64,000 nucleotides of DNA from positions 62,001 to 126,000 of the forward strand of contig SZXV01000009.1 of NCBI GenBank assembly GCA_005862225.1, read 5' to 3'. Positions 11,601 to 24,400 of the stretch are shown here, piece by piece. The DNA is from Chlorobium sp. (lineage in GTDB: Bacteria > Bacteroidota > Chlorobiia > Chlorobiales > Chlorobiaceae). The number at the start of each line of letters is the position of its first letter. Within the stretch, counting starts at the first letter, position 1. The translations under genes were made by a program, and so were the position numbers. Under the pieces are notes generated by a model, which was given only the letters and a program-made list of their open reading frames with translations, had not been told where the DNA came from and ran no database searches.

Positions 11601-14600
11601 CGCCCCAACTTTGCCCCCAATTTTGCCCAACTTTGCCTCCTAATTTTCCGCCAACTTCTCCGCCAATGTATCCACCCATGTATCCACCAATGTATGCCCC
11701 AACGTATCCGCCCGGTGGGCCTGCAAAGATTTCTCCAAGTGCTATTCCAAGTCCTATTCCAGCTTCTCTACCTATTGCTCTTCCGGCCGCTTCTCCAACG
11801 GCTGTCCCGGTTACTGCACCTGCAGCACCACCGATCGTTCCCCCAATTCCAGCACCAGAGTTAATCGAGGTATAAGCACCATCTCTAGCGGTTATAGCTG
11901 TTTGCAAAACGGCCATTGTGGATAAATTTCCAGATGGATCAATAAACGAATTGGGGTTATTAAAAGAATAAACATATAGATTAGTATCGCCACCATTAAC
12001 CCCTAACGGATCAGTCAGGATAAACCTTCCATCCGCACCGCTATAATACCTGGCCCGCATAAAATCAAGCCCATTCCCTGCATCCATCACGCCCCACTGC
12101 CCGACATACTCGAACGAATTGGCAACAGTTTCGGCGGTTGTAAGGTTTTCGCCGAACGGCAAATACGAGTACTGGTTCAGATAACTTCCTGCCGATCCAG
12201 TCAGCCCTGCAGTAGAGCCGATGGCGTTATAGTCATAGTAGTAGGAGCCACCAACTGTAGTTGTTTGGCTTTCAAGACCAAGCCCATAGGTGTAAGCGGC
12301 AATCAGATTGCCATTGCCGTCATACTCCCCGGCTACATTGACCAAACCGGTCGGATCAAGCTGGTATTCGGTACGAGCACCATTATGCGCACTGGCTATG
12401 CGGTTACCGAGAGCATCGTATTCATAATTCCAGGTATCGGAAGGAGTGGTGACTGACAGGAGATGGTTTTCTGCATCATAAGCGTAGAGGGTCGCAACGC
12501 CATTCTCGCTCTTGCCAGTAAGGTTACCGTTAGCGTCGTAGCTGTAGATCGCATTGCCAACGCCGGTGTACTCGTTGAGATTATTGGTGGCATAATTGGT
12601 TGCAACACCACCATCATCCACAACCGTACGATTGCCAGCCGCATCGTAGTGGTAGGCAATGTGGCGTCCTGTCGAAAGCATGACACCGGTTAACTGACCA
12701 ATGGCATCGTATTCGTAGCTCGTTTTGCCATCCAAAGTGGTTTCACTGGTACGATGACCGCCGACATCATAGGTGTAGTCGAAGCGGGAGTTGATGGTAC
12801 TGTCCGCCTTATAATTTAGCAGATGGGTCAACTGCCCGGCAGCATCATACTCATAGGTGGTGTAAGTGCCGTTACCGTTATCCCCCCGGTTCAAATGGCC
12901 CGCTGCATCGTAGCTGTATGCAGCAATCAAGTTACCCGTCCCGTCGGTCACACGAGAGAGATGACCAAGAGTATCATAACTGTAGTTGGTGATGTGACCT
13001 GCCTGATCGGCCATCTGGGTACGGTGGCCAACGGCATCGTATTGGTAACTCAACCAGCGTCCATCTCCATCAGTAACCTTGGTCAGCCGGTCAGCCGTAT
13101 CGTACTGAAAACTCGTTGAGCTGTCGGCGTCTACAGCGGTGACAAGGTTGCCGTGACCGTCGTACGTAAATTTCGCTGTTGTACCGTCAGCATAGTTCTT
13201 CTGAGTAATGTAGCCATTGGTGTCATAGGTGTAAGTAACACTTTGACCGTTACGGTTGACATCGGCAGTCAGATGACCTGTGGTATCGTAACTGTAACTC
13301 TCACTGTGGCCATCAGCGTAGGTGATCCTGTTCAGGTTACCTTGACTGTCGTAGCTATATTCGATTGGGTTACCACGCTGATCGGTAACTTGCGCAAGAT
13401 GTGCGAACTGTGCATCATAGGAGTAGGAGACAGTTTGACCCAGGGCATCCTGCACGGAGATCGGATGACCCGCCGTGTCGTACTGAATGCTGGTGGAGGT
13501 GCCATCGGCATTGACGATGCCTGTCATGTTGCCGTTTGCATCGTAGCGCAACTGGCTGACATTACCCAGGGCATCCTCCACTTGGGCGATCTGGCCGCTC
13601 TCGTTCAGCCAGAGATGAGTGCTTGCTCCGGTCGCATCGGTAGCAACAACCTCATTGACTCCGATATAACTGTAGGTGACCGCCTCGGCTCCTGAGTTGA
13701 CGCTCTCCTGAACCAGTCGCCCGCTCGAAGCATAATTGAAATGGTGTACCGTACCATCAGCAAGCGTCATGGTGCTGATTCGGTGCAGTGCCGCACCGGC
13801 ACCAGTAACATAGCTGTACTCTGTCGTCCCGTCAAGTGTTGTGACGCTGGTCAGGAGCTGGTTGCTGCCGTCGTAGGCGAAAGTAACCGTCCGTCCGGCC
13901 TGATCGGTCTGCTGAATCAGACGCCCGGCATCGTTATAGGTGAAACTCAGCATGTCGCCATTGTCCGAGACCACTTGCGTCAGATGACCAGCATCATAGA
14001 TGGCTTGAACAGTATAACCGTTACTGTCCCTGATTTCCGAAAAATTTCCGTCAAGGTTAAAGGAAATAGTTATACCATTCTGCTTATGGAGCACGAATGC
14101 ACCACCGGTTTCAGTCAGGGTAGAGGTGCCCTGACCGACCAGTTTATAGCTGCCATCATACTGTAGTTTGAAGTCCACATGTTCACCTACGCTGTTTATT
14201 ATCACACTGCCGTCCGACTGGCGGATAGCGGTGATATCCCATATAAAGGGGTGACTGTAACCGAGCACACCGAGAACGGAAGCGCTCTGCAGTGTACCAC
14301 CATCGCTGGCTTTCTGATAATCCAGGCTGAAGAGTTTTGCGATATTGGCTGTGCGGCTTTCCAGTTGGTCAAGATAGGTAGCATTCGCCGCAAGGTTGTT
14401 CTGGTAGTCTGTCGTCGTTGCACCCAGCTCTGTAATCAGACTCGCCTTAATCGTTGACCAGGACTCCTGAGTGATGTTTTCGGGCTTGCTGGCCTCCAGA
14501 ATGGTATTCCAGTCAATAACCTGATCACGTTTCAAACTGGACACACCTAGATTGACCGTGCCAACGCCAGCAAAGGCAGGCTTGAAGAACAACTGGAAGC

Positions 14601-15441
14601 TTCCATGTGCTCCGGGAGAGAGAATACCGGCCGGTCCATTATCATTGATGCCAAGCAGTTGCAGGCTGGTTCCGCCAAATCCGGCGTCGCCGGGCAGCTT
14701 CAAGAGGGCATTGCCGGAGATGGTCAACAAAGGCGCAACAGCGTCTGTTTCACCAAGATTCTGGTAGTAAACCCTGACCGATCCTACCTGTCCGGCACGC
14801 AGAGCTGAAGGGGTATCCATGCCGTACTCGACATGGCCGATTTCGCCACTATTTACCGTAAAGCTGTCGGCCATGAGCACCGTTTGGGTGCCGTCCTGCA
14901 GCTTGACATCATACTTGTTGGTGGTCAGTTCACGCAAATCAAAGGTTGCCCACACTTCCGTGTTGTCTTTCCAGTAGACCTTGCTCGCTTCGTGTTCAGC
15001 GCCGTCCGGTCCAACCAGCATAGCTGTGGTGTGGGTTGTCAACTCAGCCCCATTAATACAAACCGTAACATCTCCTTTGTTGCTGCCCGCCGTAGTTCCG
15101 ATCTCCGTAATTGAAAAATGCAGTGTATCGGCAGTGACAGAATAAGTGTCGGTTGCACCCGATGCGTTGTATGCCATGACGTAATAGGTACCGCCCCTGG
15201 TGTTGGCAATAACAATGCTCTGGTCGGGTGAATCGGCTTGATTGTAACGATAATCGAAGTCGGAACGGCTTGGCATTGTGCCATAACTGACAAAGAGCTC
15301 GGTACGTCCGTCAGTGGCTGCCCGGTCAAAATTTAACCGCAACGTCTCTCCCGCAGCAACATCTACACGGTAATAGACCGCTCCACCCTGAGCGAAGGAG
15401 TCTGCATCCGGTGTGCCCAGAGTCAACGCTTCGACATCCAT
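8650..15441 (-). CDS. Giant surface protein, downstream half: PPC, YD/RHS repeats, RHS core, Ig-like domains
   Basis: C-terminal 2,263 residues of a giant protein whose reading frame continues from the upstream half through one TAA at 15487-15489. Rough order: a pre-peptidase-type domain (1-110), beta-rich linker (110-400), about 20 YD repeats (430-1110) and an RHS core ending in D-P-L-G and D-P-S-G (about 1143-1171). A glycine-zipper tract of GG/YIGG type follows (about 1190-1285). After that come a DUF7619-like domain (1320-1480), Ig/Fn3-like modules, a D-rich calcium-type segment (about 1810-1850), an alanine-rich helical region (1890-2090) and a final Ig-like domain. It ends in a hydrophobic tail, GAMLAGVGALGVLAWVIF. 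No Shine-Dalgarno sequence precedes the ATG at 15441, so it probably does not start independently. A role as surface adhesin or secreted filament is inferred. Confidence 0.8.
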   Translation of the reverse strand: MDVEALTLGTPDADSFAQGGAVYYRVDVAAGETLRLNFDRAATDGRTELFVSYGTMPSRSDFDYRYNQADSPDQSIVIANTRGGTYYVMAYNASGATDTYSVTADTLHFSITEIGTTAGSNKGDVTVCINGAELTTHTTAMLVGPDGAEHEASKVYWKDNTEVWATFDLRELTTNKYDVKLQDGTQTVLMADSFTVNSGEIGHVEYGMDTPSALRAGQVGSVRVYYQNLGETDAVAPLLTISGNALLKLPGDAGFGGTSLQLLGINDNGPAGILSPGAHGSFQLFFKPAFAGVGTVNLGVSSLKRDQVIDWNTILEASKPENITQESWSTIKASLITELGATTTDYQNNLAANATYLDQLESRTANIAKLFSLDYQKASDGGTLQSASVLGVLGYSHPFIWDITAIRQSDGSVIINSVGEHVDFKLQYDGSYKLVGQGTSTLTETGGAFVLHKQNGITISFNLDGNFSEIRDSNGYTVQAIYDAGHLTQVVSDNGDMLSFTYNDAGRLIQQTDQAGRTVTFAYDGSNQLLTSVTTLDGTTEYSYVTGAGAALHRISTMTLADGTVHHFNYASSGRLVQESVNSGAEAVTYSYIGVNEVVATDATGASTHLWLNESGQIAQVEDALGNVSQLRYDANGNMTGIVNADGTSTSIQYDTAGHPISVQDALGQTVSYSYDAQFAHLAQVTDQRGNPIEYSYDSQGNLNRITYADGHSESYSYDTTGHLTADVNRNGQSVTYTYDTNGYITQKNYADGTTAKFTYDGHGNLVTAVDADSSTSFQYDTADRLTKVTDGDGRWLSYQYDAVGHRTQMADQAGHITNYSYDTLGHLSRVTDGTGNLIAAYSYDAAGHLNRGDNGNGTYTTYEYDAAGQLTHLLNYKADSTINSRFDYTYDVGGHRTSETTLDGKTSYEYDAIGQLTGVMLSTGRHIAYHYDAAGNRTVVDDGGVATNYATNNLNEYTGVGNAIYSYDANGNLTGKSENGVATLYAYDAENHLLSVTTPSDTWNYEYDALGNRIASAHNGARTEYQLDPTGLVNVAGEYDGNGNLIAAYTYGLGLESQTTTVGGSYYYDYNAIGSTAGLTGSAGSYLNQYSYLPFGENLTTAETVANSFEYVGQWGVMDAGNGLDFMRARYYSGADGRFILTDPLGVNGGDTNLYVYSFNNPNSFIDPSGNLSTMAVLQTAITARDGAYTSINSGAGIGGTIGGAAGAVTGTAVGEAAGRAIGREAGIGLGIALGEIFAGPPGGYVGAYIGGYMGGYIGGEVGGKLGGKVGQNWGQSWGDKIEQALRPRGDGSNLGLGEASGAIPIIRPSDPNDIVGPQSFGDEHWSSSQNVLPYTIHYENQASATAPAQEVTITQTLDSDLNASSFRLGDFGWSDIYIDVPDGTSFYIDRINLTSSKGYMVDVMAGIDVAKHEAYWMFTTIDPTTGEIPVDPTIGFLPTNVTKGTGEGFVNYTVRANADAPTGTVIDAKATIVFTTQEPIDTPAISNTLDTQAPESKVEAMASATVESAQFLVRWSGSDVGSAIAGYTVYLSDNGGTYTPWLENTTLTEATYAGQPGHTYAFYTVATDNAGNKEAVPDQEDLTIQVSPGATLTDTLLPQIEAVVLSTDGIYAEGHSFDFTIRFSESLFVDIAALPPVINMTIGGCAIEAAYQSGSGTDTLIFRHIIADGESNSDGTALGSAMLLNGATLRDIAGNPLVDISLAVSIPINNSPTGSVTITGTPLLGETLTASHTLADADGLGVISYQWQADDVNINGATENSYALSKEEIGKTITVVASYTDDAGTPESVESLPTKAVAILESGVAQDGYLANALLWVDGNNNGLRDWTDGNGDSAWDDGEGEAWTLTDNAGHFSALQVTGTLRITANPAGGTTDISTGIEFTGSFSAPAGSTVVNPLTTLLVAAGGNLAQVNSALGLEPGLDLTTYDPLAVLSAGGTSSTAQALAVKAQSMSLQIANIISIAVSVVHGAGVANANIAFMADAIASSLLAAAGAGTVNLADNTVIANAILSAVNGSVTDPAALANIISNMPEIAEATALLNSEIAAVSTDVSIAAHSGGVINLHDSMTSMTAAQIVAQDTLAHQTLQAVASNNSSLITINSGTVDAEISAATPEVGTLAHAPTITGVTPVDGAANVAVDSDLLFTFSDSIQRGNGLIEIHRDSVNGSVVESYHAETSANLSISDKTLVINPTGNLAHSTHYYVTFEDGSIKGLLGDNFAGANDYDLVTGADPYAGNSDGGGISTGAMLAGVGALGVLAWVIF

Positions 15442-15486
15442 CCGGGTAGTATCGATTGATGCATTGAGGTTGTTGGCCTCGTTGGT

Positions 15487-18400
15487 TTAATTAATTTGGT
15501 TGAAAATGTCGCTGCGCACAATCACGTAATAATCGCCACCGATAAGGCCCGGCATTGTTCCGACTGCTGTCTGAGTGTAACTTTCGTTTCCATCCAGCCC
15601 TCCGCTGATGCCCACTTTGGTAAACAGTGCGTCGCCCACGTCCCAGACTGCATCGCGGGAGAGGTAGATGCTGTCGCTCCACTGCCCGGTAACAGCCTGT
15701 TCGCTCTGGTTTGTAACGGTATAATCAATGCTTGCCAGTGCACCAGTAATAGCGTTGACCGGTACAGTGATAACTCCGGCTACCAGATCAACAGGGGTTA
15801 CAGGAGTTATCTGAATCGGTGTGGCATCCAGCGTACTATTGTTGCCTTCACCGCCACGCTCGTAAATCGCATTGTTACTATCAACAACAGCAAAGAGATA
15901 ATATTTTCCGCTGATCCCGTAAGGTATCTTGAACAACTGACTGTACGTAGCATCCCCCTCGGCCGCTAATGGCATCTGGCTGTCAGCATACCCGAGGTAG
16001 ATATCGGAGCCTCTGTCAAGAACTCCATCACGGGAGAGATAAAATACCTGTCGCCAACCGCCACTCGTCTCTGCACCGTTGTTATGAACCGTCCAGTCCA
16101 CCTCCAGTGACTGCCCGCTGACTCCCTGATCGCGAGCCTGTAACGTGCTGATAAGCAGATCCGGAGTTGGGCTGAGGTTGATGGTGGTAGTACCTGCGGC
16201 AATACTCTGATTGTTGTTTTCTCCTTCCTGCTCGGATACTTGTGCCTCTGCATCCGTGCGCACCAGGACATGGTAATCGCCCTGCAGATCAATGGGCAAC
16301 TTGAACGAACCCGACCCTTGGTAGCTCTCATTTGGAGCAAGCCGATTACTGTGATAAACACTTCCGAGATTCACATCATCAACATTACCAAGAGTCTCAT
16401 CCTTGCTCAGAATCACTTCATCCCGCCAGGAATCAACATTGGTACGACCAACTCCTGTATTGGCAACAGTATAGTCAACCGTAAACCAGTCACCAGAAGC
16501 GGCACTTGCTGGTGCGGTCAGCGAAGTGACACGCAAATCGGCAGGAATCTGCACTTGTATCTGAATAACAGGTGGTGGTTGACCCTCCACACTGACACCC
16601 ATCAAACGGGTGTTATTGTTTTCGTGATCAAATTCATAGACCTGATTAAAGGCATCTGTCTCCATAAAAAGCTGATAAGGCCCTGAGAACTCCTTCGGCA
16701 AGACAACCAACTCGTTACTCGAATAGGATTGGCCATTATTCAGCAACCCCGTATGGGTGAAATTGCCCAGCGTCAAATCATCGCTATTGCCAAATACTGC
16801 ATCTCTGGAAAGCACGACACGATCCGTCCACTGTGTAATACCGCTATCACCAATGCCTTGATTTTTCACCGTCCAGGAGAGGCGCAGGCTATTTCCTGCT
16901 TGCACCGCTGTTGGGGCGGTCACTTCCGTCACAACCAGATCGGCAGGTCGGGAATCTATGGTAATTGCTTCAGCGATTGCAGCAATATTGTTTGCGTTGT
17001 CAAGTTCAAAAACATCATTATTGGTATCGGTCGAAGCAAGCAGATACCAACTGCCCTGCAATCCATTAGCCAGTCGAACCGTGACAGAATTTGTATAGTA
17101 ACCTGATGCCAAACCTGAATTGTAGCGGAGAATTGCTTCACTCAATGGCAATTCATCTGTAGTGCTTGCAGGCTCCAGACTGCCTGAATGCCAGAGATTC
17201 GCCAATTTTATATCAGCAGAATCAAGGGCGGTGTCGCTGGAGAGATAGAGAGAGTCGTACCAGCCAGAATTTGGTGTTGTGGTTGACCCGCTGTTCGTAA
17301 CACGGTATGTTATCGTTAAATCATGACCTGCAACGGCTGGCGATGACGCTGAAATATCTGATACCTTCAGGTCGGGAGGTGGAGTCAAACGCACAAGAGT
17401 CGGAGTGGGATCAAAAGCTACGTCATTGAACGTGAATGCGTTGGAAACAGGCCCAACGGGATTCACCGTCACAAAGAAGTAGAAATTCCCCTCAACTCCC
17501 ACTGGCAAAATGACTTTTTCCGTAGCTGTAAAATGACTTTGACCATCAGGAAGCGGCAAGGCATCTGCGACAAAATCACGCCATTGAGTATCCAGCAACC
17601 GATCGCCACCATCCAGAATATTGTCGGATGACATGTAAATACGCTCTACCCAAACCGGAGAATTCTTCGCAATATCAGCTTGACCAGCATTGTCAATTGT
17701 ATAAGTCAATGCCATGCTTTGGCCAGATAAAGCCTGCGAAGGCGCAGCAACTGATACCACGGCAGGGTCAGAGAGTTCGCTCAGCGGGATTGGCTGAATA
17801 TCCAGCACCGTGCTTGCTGTCACATTATCGCCCTCACCCGCACCTTCCTGAATGTGCTGGTAAGCATCTGTCTTGACCAGAATATGGTAATTCCCTTCAA
17901 GTCCTGACGGCAGTGTAACCTTGGCCTTGTTGGTATAACCCTGACCGATATCAAGATAACTGGCGTTTTGTACTGCACCCAGCGCAATATCCTGACTGTC
18001 AAGTGTCGTATCAGATGAAAGGTAGAGCTGGTCATACCACCAGGGTACCGGTGTTGAAGCATTCCCCAGATTTTTGACCACCCACTGCACCTCAATCTCC
18101 CGTCCGGCAAAGCCCGATGCTGGAACAGTGACACTTTCAACCTGCAGGTTCGTGTTGAGAACATTGAAAAGTACCGAACCATAAGTCGTATTATTGGTTT
18201 CGCCCGTAGCACCTTCATTCACCGAATTACCAGCATCAGCCAGCACCACTACACGGAAAGTTCCCTGCATATCAAGAGGAACCTGAATTGTCTGGATGCG
18301 GTCAAGTCCATCAGACAGGGGCAGATGAGCACTGACCTGATAATCCCCAATCCATCGGTCAAGCCAGGGTGTATCAGGATTATCAAGATATATACGGTCA

Positions 18401-21400
18401 TACCAGGTAGCGTTGGAGGCTTCAGAACCTTGCGTGGCAAGTGTCCAGAAAACCTCGATTGAGCTTCCGGCATCGACATCAACAACACCCTGAGGAGTAT
18501 CTATTTCGCTTATGAACAGATCGGGACCGACATCCGTGAGGTTGATAGATATCTCCTTTTCGAAACTCAAGCCTCCCTGATCAGTCGAGCTGACACGAAT
18601 GGTGTGGGAGGTAGCGGTTTCGAAATCAAGAACTGCACCGTCAGCAACCTGAATCTGGTTTCCAACCAGCACAAACCGACCGCCGGCATTATCGAGCAGT
18701 TGGTACTCATGGCCCGACCAGCCTTCGTCATCGGCACTGTAGAGTGTCCCGATAATCGTACCTGCCAGACTGTTCTCGGCAATTCTTGCATTGTCGAGAT
18801 AAATATCGTTTGGTGCCCTGTTAACCGTCACGACTTTACTCCCCATGACGAAGACACCATCTTCATCGCTGGCGTTCACCGTGATCGTCCTTACCGTTTC
18901 AGCAGCACTGTTCGCAGTAAACGTGTGTGTGAACGTTTTTGCAATCACCTCCCAATCAGCAGGCGTGAACGCAATTGTTGTTCCATCGCCCCAATCGATA
19001 CTATAGCCCGTTCGGGTATCCGGGCCAGGATCGACGACGGATCCGACACTCAACGTATAACTTGAACCTGTGTTCAATCTGTCAGCACCTGTCACTACGG
19101 CCGTTGGAGCAACATTGTTTACCGTAGCAAGGAAGCTGTCAGTTTCGACGCTGTTTGCCTGACTCTGCTGGTCATCAGCAGTAACCGTTATGGTGTAGTA
19201 ACCGTTATCCGAAAAAGTATGACTGAGATTCAGTATATGCCGGGTGGTATCAATAATCTGAAGAGCGGTGCCATCACCCCAGTTCACCGTTACATGGTAC
19301 GTATCCGGGTCGGGATCGCCCAACGTAATGGTATAATTCCATGAGGTGCATTCCCACGCTGTATCATTGCTCCATGCGTCAATCGCTGGTGGATCGTTAA
19401 CCGGCACAACATCAATCGTGACCGATACAGGAACGATTGATTCTCCTCCGCTGTTATCTTCCGCAACAACGTCAAATGCATTTAAGGTACCATTAGCATT
19501 TGCTGCTGGTGTCCAGTATGCTTTGTGTGTTGCATCAATGGTGTTGTTGGTCGAAGCATTCCAGAGTGTGGCAGTTGCTGCATCGGCACCAATCCTGAGA
19601 GTACCATTTACCGACTTGACCACGAATGCTTCAACTGTGCCATCAGCATCCGATGCATCCCCACGGGTCTGGAGATCCGAAAAAGTAACTTCAACACCCC
19701 CCATATCTTCACTGATCGCTCCAAACACGCCACTAAATGTGGTCAGGGTGGGAATTATCGTAATCAGAGACGAGTATTCAATGATACCGTATTGCCTGTT
19801 AGTTCCAACCCAGTCATTCCACTTTCCCGTACTATCGCAATATATTTCGGAAGTATCTTCCGATCCATTATAATCGTTTGGCTCTCCAGAACTCCAATTG
19901 GTATAGGCAAGAGAACTTCTATCTGTCCATCTCCATACCCCTTCCTGTTGAATATCGTTAAGACCTATCCAAGCCTTATTACCTGCAAAAGAAGAGAGCA
20001 ACCACTGATTTTCTTCCGCACTATTGATGCTAACCAAATGGCCACCATGAGCAATTGCTTCCGATTCTGCCTGCTCCCAAGACATCACACCACTGGTGAG
20101 CTGATAAGTGTGTCCATTATAGTTGTAAAACGGTTGATCATTGCTAACAACACTATTTGAAGCCGTAACAAAATCGAGGCTTGCAGTATCACTAATTCCG
20201 ACATAAACATTGCCCGTTAAATCCTTGATCACCCCACTTGCGATGTGCACATTGTAGAGACTGTCTGCCCGCAAATCGTCTGTGGGGTTGATGGTGAGAG
20301 TACTCCCGCTGAAAATAACCTGACTACTATCGGTCACATCGATTGTACGAATGTCTCCACTGTCATCTGCAATAACAATGGCACCCTTTCCTGCCTGCAC
20401 GGGTTTGTTGAAGGTCAGAACGATATTGCTATCAATAGGTACAGCTAATGCGTTATCTGATGGAGTGCTACTGGAAAGCGTCGGCGAAATCACGATACTT
20501 TCAACCAGTGTCGCTGAGGCAAGAGTGTTATCGGTTACGGTAAAGGTAATGCTCCGATCAGCGGTGCCAGGTGTAGAGCTGCTGTTATTAAAGATCAGAG
20601 CACGCGCCACATCCTGCACCAGCGCATTCGTGGCATTGGCATTAAAGCTGAAGCTCCAGACATCGCCATTACTTGCTGAAGCCGCGCTTGCCATGCCAAT
20701 TTCAAGAGTGCCTGCCATCAATTTGTTACTTGCCGCAACATCCAGCCAGATACCGGTGCCGCCGGGATTGGCGGTCGCAAGGGAAAGACTGTCTGCGGCT
20801 TCTGCATTGGCTGTAATCTGCACGTTCAGTGCACCACCATTCCAGCTTGTGTCTCCATCTGGATCATTGATAATGATATCGCTGCTGATATGTACCGGAG
20901 TCAACTCGGTAAAAGCAGTCACCGCAGGGTGCGTGGTGTTGGTCAGCACTGAGACGCTACCGATGTTGTATTGTGAGTTGGCCACAATAAGATCAGCCTT
21001 GCCATCACTATTGACATCCGAGCTGCTTACAGAAAGTGGACTGTCTCCTGTCGCATAATCCACTTTAGTGGCAAAGGTACCATCACCATTGTTTTTCAAC
21101 ACTGATACACTATTACTGCTGGAGTTCGCAACGATCAGATCAGCCTTACCATCACCATTGACATCCACACTCGTCACTGAATAGGGATAGCTCCCTGTCG
21201 CATAATCCACTTTGGCTGCAAAGGTACCATCACCATTATTCGTCAACACTGATACGCTATTGCCTTCCCTGTTCGCAACAATCAGATCAGCCTTTTCATC
21301 GCCATTGACATCAGTACTTGTCACTGAATAGGGATAGCTCCCTGTTGCATAGTCAACTTTGGTGGTAAAGGTGCCATCACCTTTGTTCGTCAACACTGAA

Positions 21401-24400
21401 ACACTATAGCTGCCTGAGTTAGCAACAATAAGGTCAGTCTTACCATCACCATTGACATCAGCAGTCGTAACTGATTGAGGATAGCTTCCTGTTCCATAAT
21501 CTACCTTCCCTGCAAAGGTACCATCGCCATTGTTTTGAAACATAGAAACACTGTTGCCACCTACGTTCGCAACAATCAGATCGGCCTTGCCATCGCCATT
21601 GACTTCTGCTGTCGTAACAAATGAAGGAATATAACTTGTCGAGTAATCTACCTTGGTGGCAAAAGTGCCATCACCTTTGTTCGTCAGCACTGAAACACTC
21701 CTGCTGCTCCAATTCACAACAACCAGATCAGCCTTGCCATCGCCATTGACATCCGCGCTGGTTACAGAAAGTGGATAGCTTCCTGTTCCATAATCTACCT
21801 TCCCCGCAAAGGTGCCATCACCTTTATTCGTCAACACTGATACGCTATTGCTATCTGCGTTCGCTACAATTAGATCAGAGTTGCCATCACCATTGACATC
21901 CGCACTCGTCACTGAAAGGGAATGTGTGCCCGTAGCGTAATCAACTTTTTCAGAAAATGAGAGAGCACTTGGCTGGAAAATAACAGGAACATCCTTCACC
22001 GGTATGACCGATATGGCAGCTTGGACAGGTGTGAGCGATTCCTGACCGGTGTTATCCTTTGCTACGACAGCAAAAGCAGTTAAGGTACCGTTTGCATTGG
22101 CTGCCGGTGTCCAGTATGCTTTGTGCGTGGCATCAATGGTGTTGTTCTTCGAAGCATTCCAGGCAGTGGCAGTTGCGGCATCAGCTCCGATTCTGAGAGT
22201 ACCGTTTACCGACTTGACTACAAATGCTTGAATGCTACCATCAGCATCAGCTTGATTACCCTGCACCTTTATATCCGCAAAGGTTACTTCAACCGCTGTA
22301 TCTTCATCAGTAACACCAACCACGCCGCTGAACGCTGTCAGAGTCGGGATAAAACCATCGGCAAACCGGAAGTTCTCGACTGAAGTAACAACGTCCGTTC
22401 CATCGCGTCCCGCCACATGATCTGTAATGGTATATCTCGACAACGCTACTTCGCGAGCGATAGTGTACTCGGCATAATAACCACTGAACACAACCGTATC
22501 ATTACCATCGCCACCGTCAATGGTGTCATTGCCCGATCCTCCACTGATGGTGTCGTCGCCACCATTACCGTAGATAGTATCATTCCCCGATCCGGCATTG
22601 ATCAAGTCATTGCCACCATTACTGCTGATGTAATCGTTATAGCTGAAAACACCTTCTTTATCATAAGAAAATGAAATCCACCCTGTGGGAATAGTCGTTT
22701 GTGTTGCTGTACCAATCCAGTGCAGGGTATAGGCGCCACCAGTCTGGTTCATGATCTCAGAGGCGTTGACGGTAAAGCTGGTCAAAATTTTATCGGTACC
22801 ATGCCAAAGTTCAAGCCCAAGATTGGTCAGACTTGCAAGTTCTTGGTCAGTAAATGTTACCGTACCAATCATTGAAAACTCATTTGCTCCGAGGGTATAA
22901 ATTGGTTGGGATTGGAAATACACATAAGCCGATGAACTTCCCTTGTAGGGATTTGCCACAGCAAGTGCATCGGCATCAATCTGGTCATCAAATCCTGTAC
23001 CGTCTATCCTGTTGGTTGAATAAGAAGAGGAAGTCGGAGTAAATCGTATGGCCAAATCCAGCGACTCATCATTAAAGGAGAGGCGCTCAATTCCGGTAAG
23101 GGTGTCAGTACCATCGGGCGAACCAGCACGGGTATCGGCAACTGTCCATACACCATCGTTATTGGTTATCGTGTAATCAGCCCTGTTGCCATTATAACTC
23201 GCAGTGTCATTTCCTGCTCCACCACTGATGGTGTCGTTACCTCCATTGCCAGAGATATAATCATTGTAGCTGTAACCGTCTTTATCGTAGGTGAAGTAAA
23301 TCGTCCCTGTGGGAATGGTCGTCTGTGTTGCTGTACCAATCCAGTTCAGGGTATATGCGCCACCGGTCTGGTTAATGATATCATCAGCGTTGACGGTAAA
23401 AGTGGTTGTGACTTTATCGGGACCATGCCAGAGTTCAAGCCCCAGATTGGTCAGGTTTGCGAGTTCCTGTACGGTAAACGTTACCGTACCAATCATTGAA
23501 AACTCATTTGCTCCGAGGGTATAAATCGGTTGGGATCGGAAATACACATAAGCCGATGAACTTCCCTTGTAGGGATTTGCCACAGCAAGTGCATCAGCAT
23601 CAATCTGGTCATCAAATCCTGTACCGTTTATGCTGTTGCTTGACCCCGAAGAAGAGGACGAGGTCGGGTAAAATTGGACAGCCAAAGCCATCCCTGCGTC
23701 AGAAAATGAGAGGTATTCAACTCCAATAAGGGTGTCAGTACCATCGGGCGAACCAGCGCGGGTATCGGCAACTGTCCATACACCATCGTTATTGGTTATC
23801 GTGTAATCAGCCTTGTTGCCATTATACCCCACAGTGTCATTACCAGCCCCCCCATTAATAGTGTCGTTACCAATGCTCTCATAAATATAGTCATCAGCAG
23901 TAGAGGCATTACTGGCCAAGCCGAGTGCATCAGCATTAATCGTGTCATCTTTGGCTGTACCATAAATCGAATTTTGATATAAACCACTCCAGAAAGATAC
24001 TTCGGTAAACTTGGCTGGATCGATTTCATAGAGCGTCGTGCCAGAAACAAACTGGAAAACTTCGACGCTACCAATAGAGAATGTCTTGGCACTCTCCCCT
24101 GACCCTGTGGTCATATCTGCTTCGCCATGGGAAAAGAACTTGAGTGCTCCAAGCACGGTAACAGTGCCATCAACACCGACTGTCCCTTGTAGTACATAAA
24201 CCGACCCACTTTTCACAAGCTCCAGTTTGCCGTAACCCGGGACACCAAAATCCATCACAAGGGTATCCCTGCCATCACCAGCCCACACATCCAACGAGTT
24301 TGCCGCAGTCAGATATATTTCGTCATTCCATGGCGTACCATGTATATAATTATTACCAGCAACACTCTCATCAATGAAGGTGTAAGGCGTAAGGTTGATG

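Noticed and set aside
11500-11930. RHS core followed by a toxin and a small immunity gene.
   Set aside because: The protein continues for about 1,090 structural residues and the next gene downstream is convergent cysA, so no toxin-immunity pair is seen.
20925-21960. Regularly spaced repeats that could look like a CRISPR array.
   Set aside because: They are in-frame FG-GAP protein repeats of about 147 bp without unique spacers; no cas gene is present.
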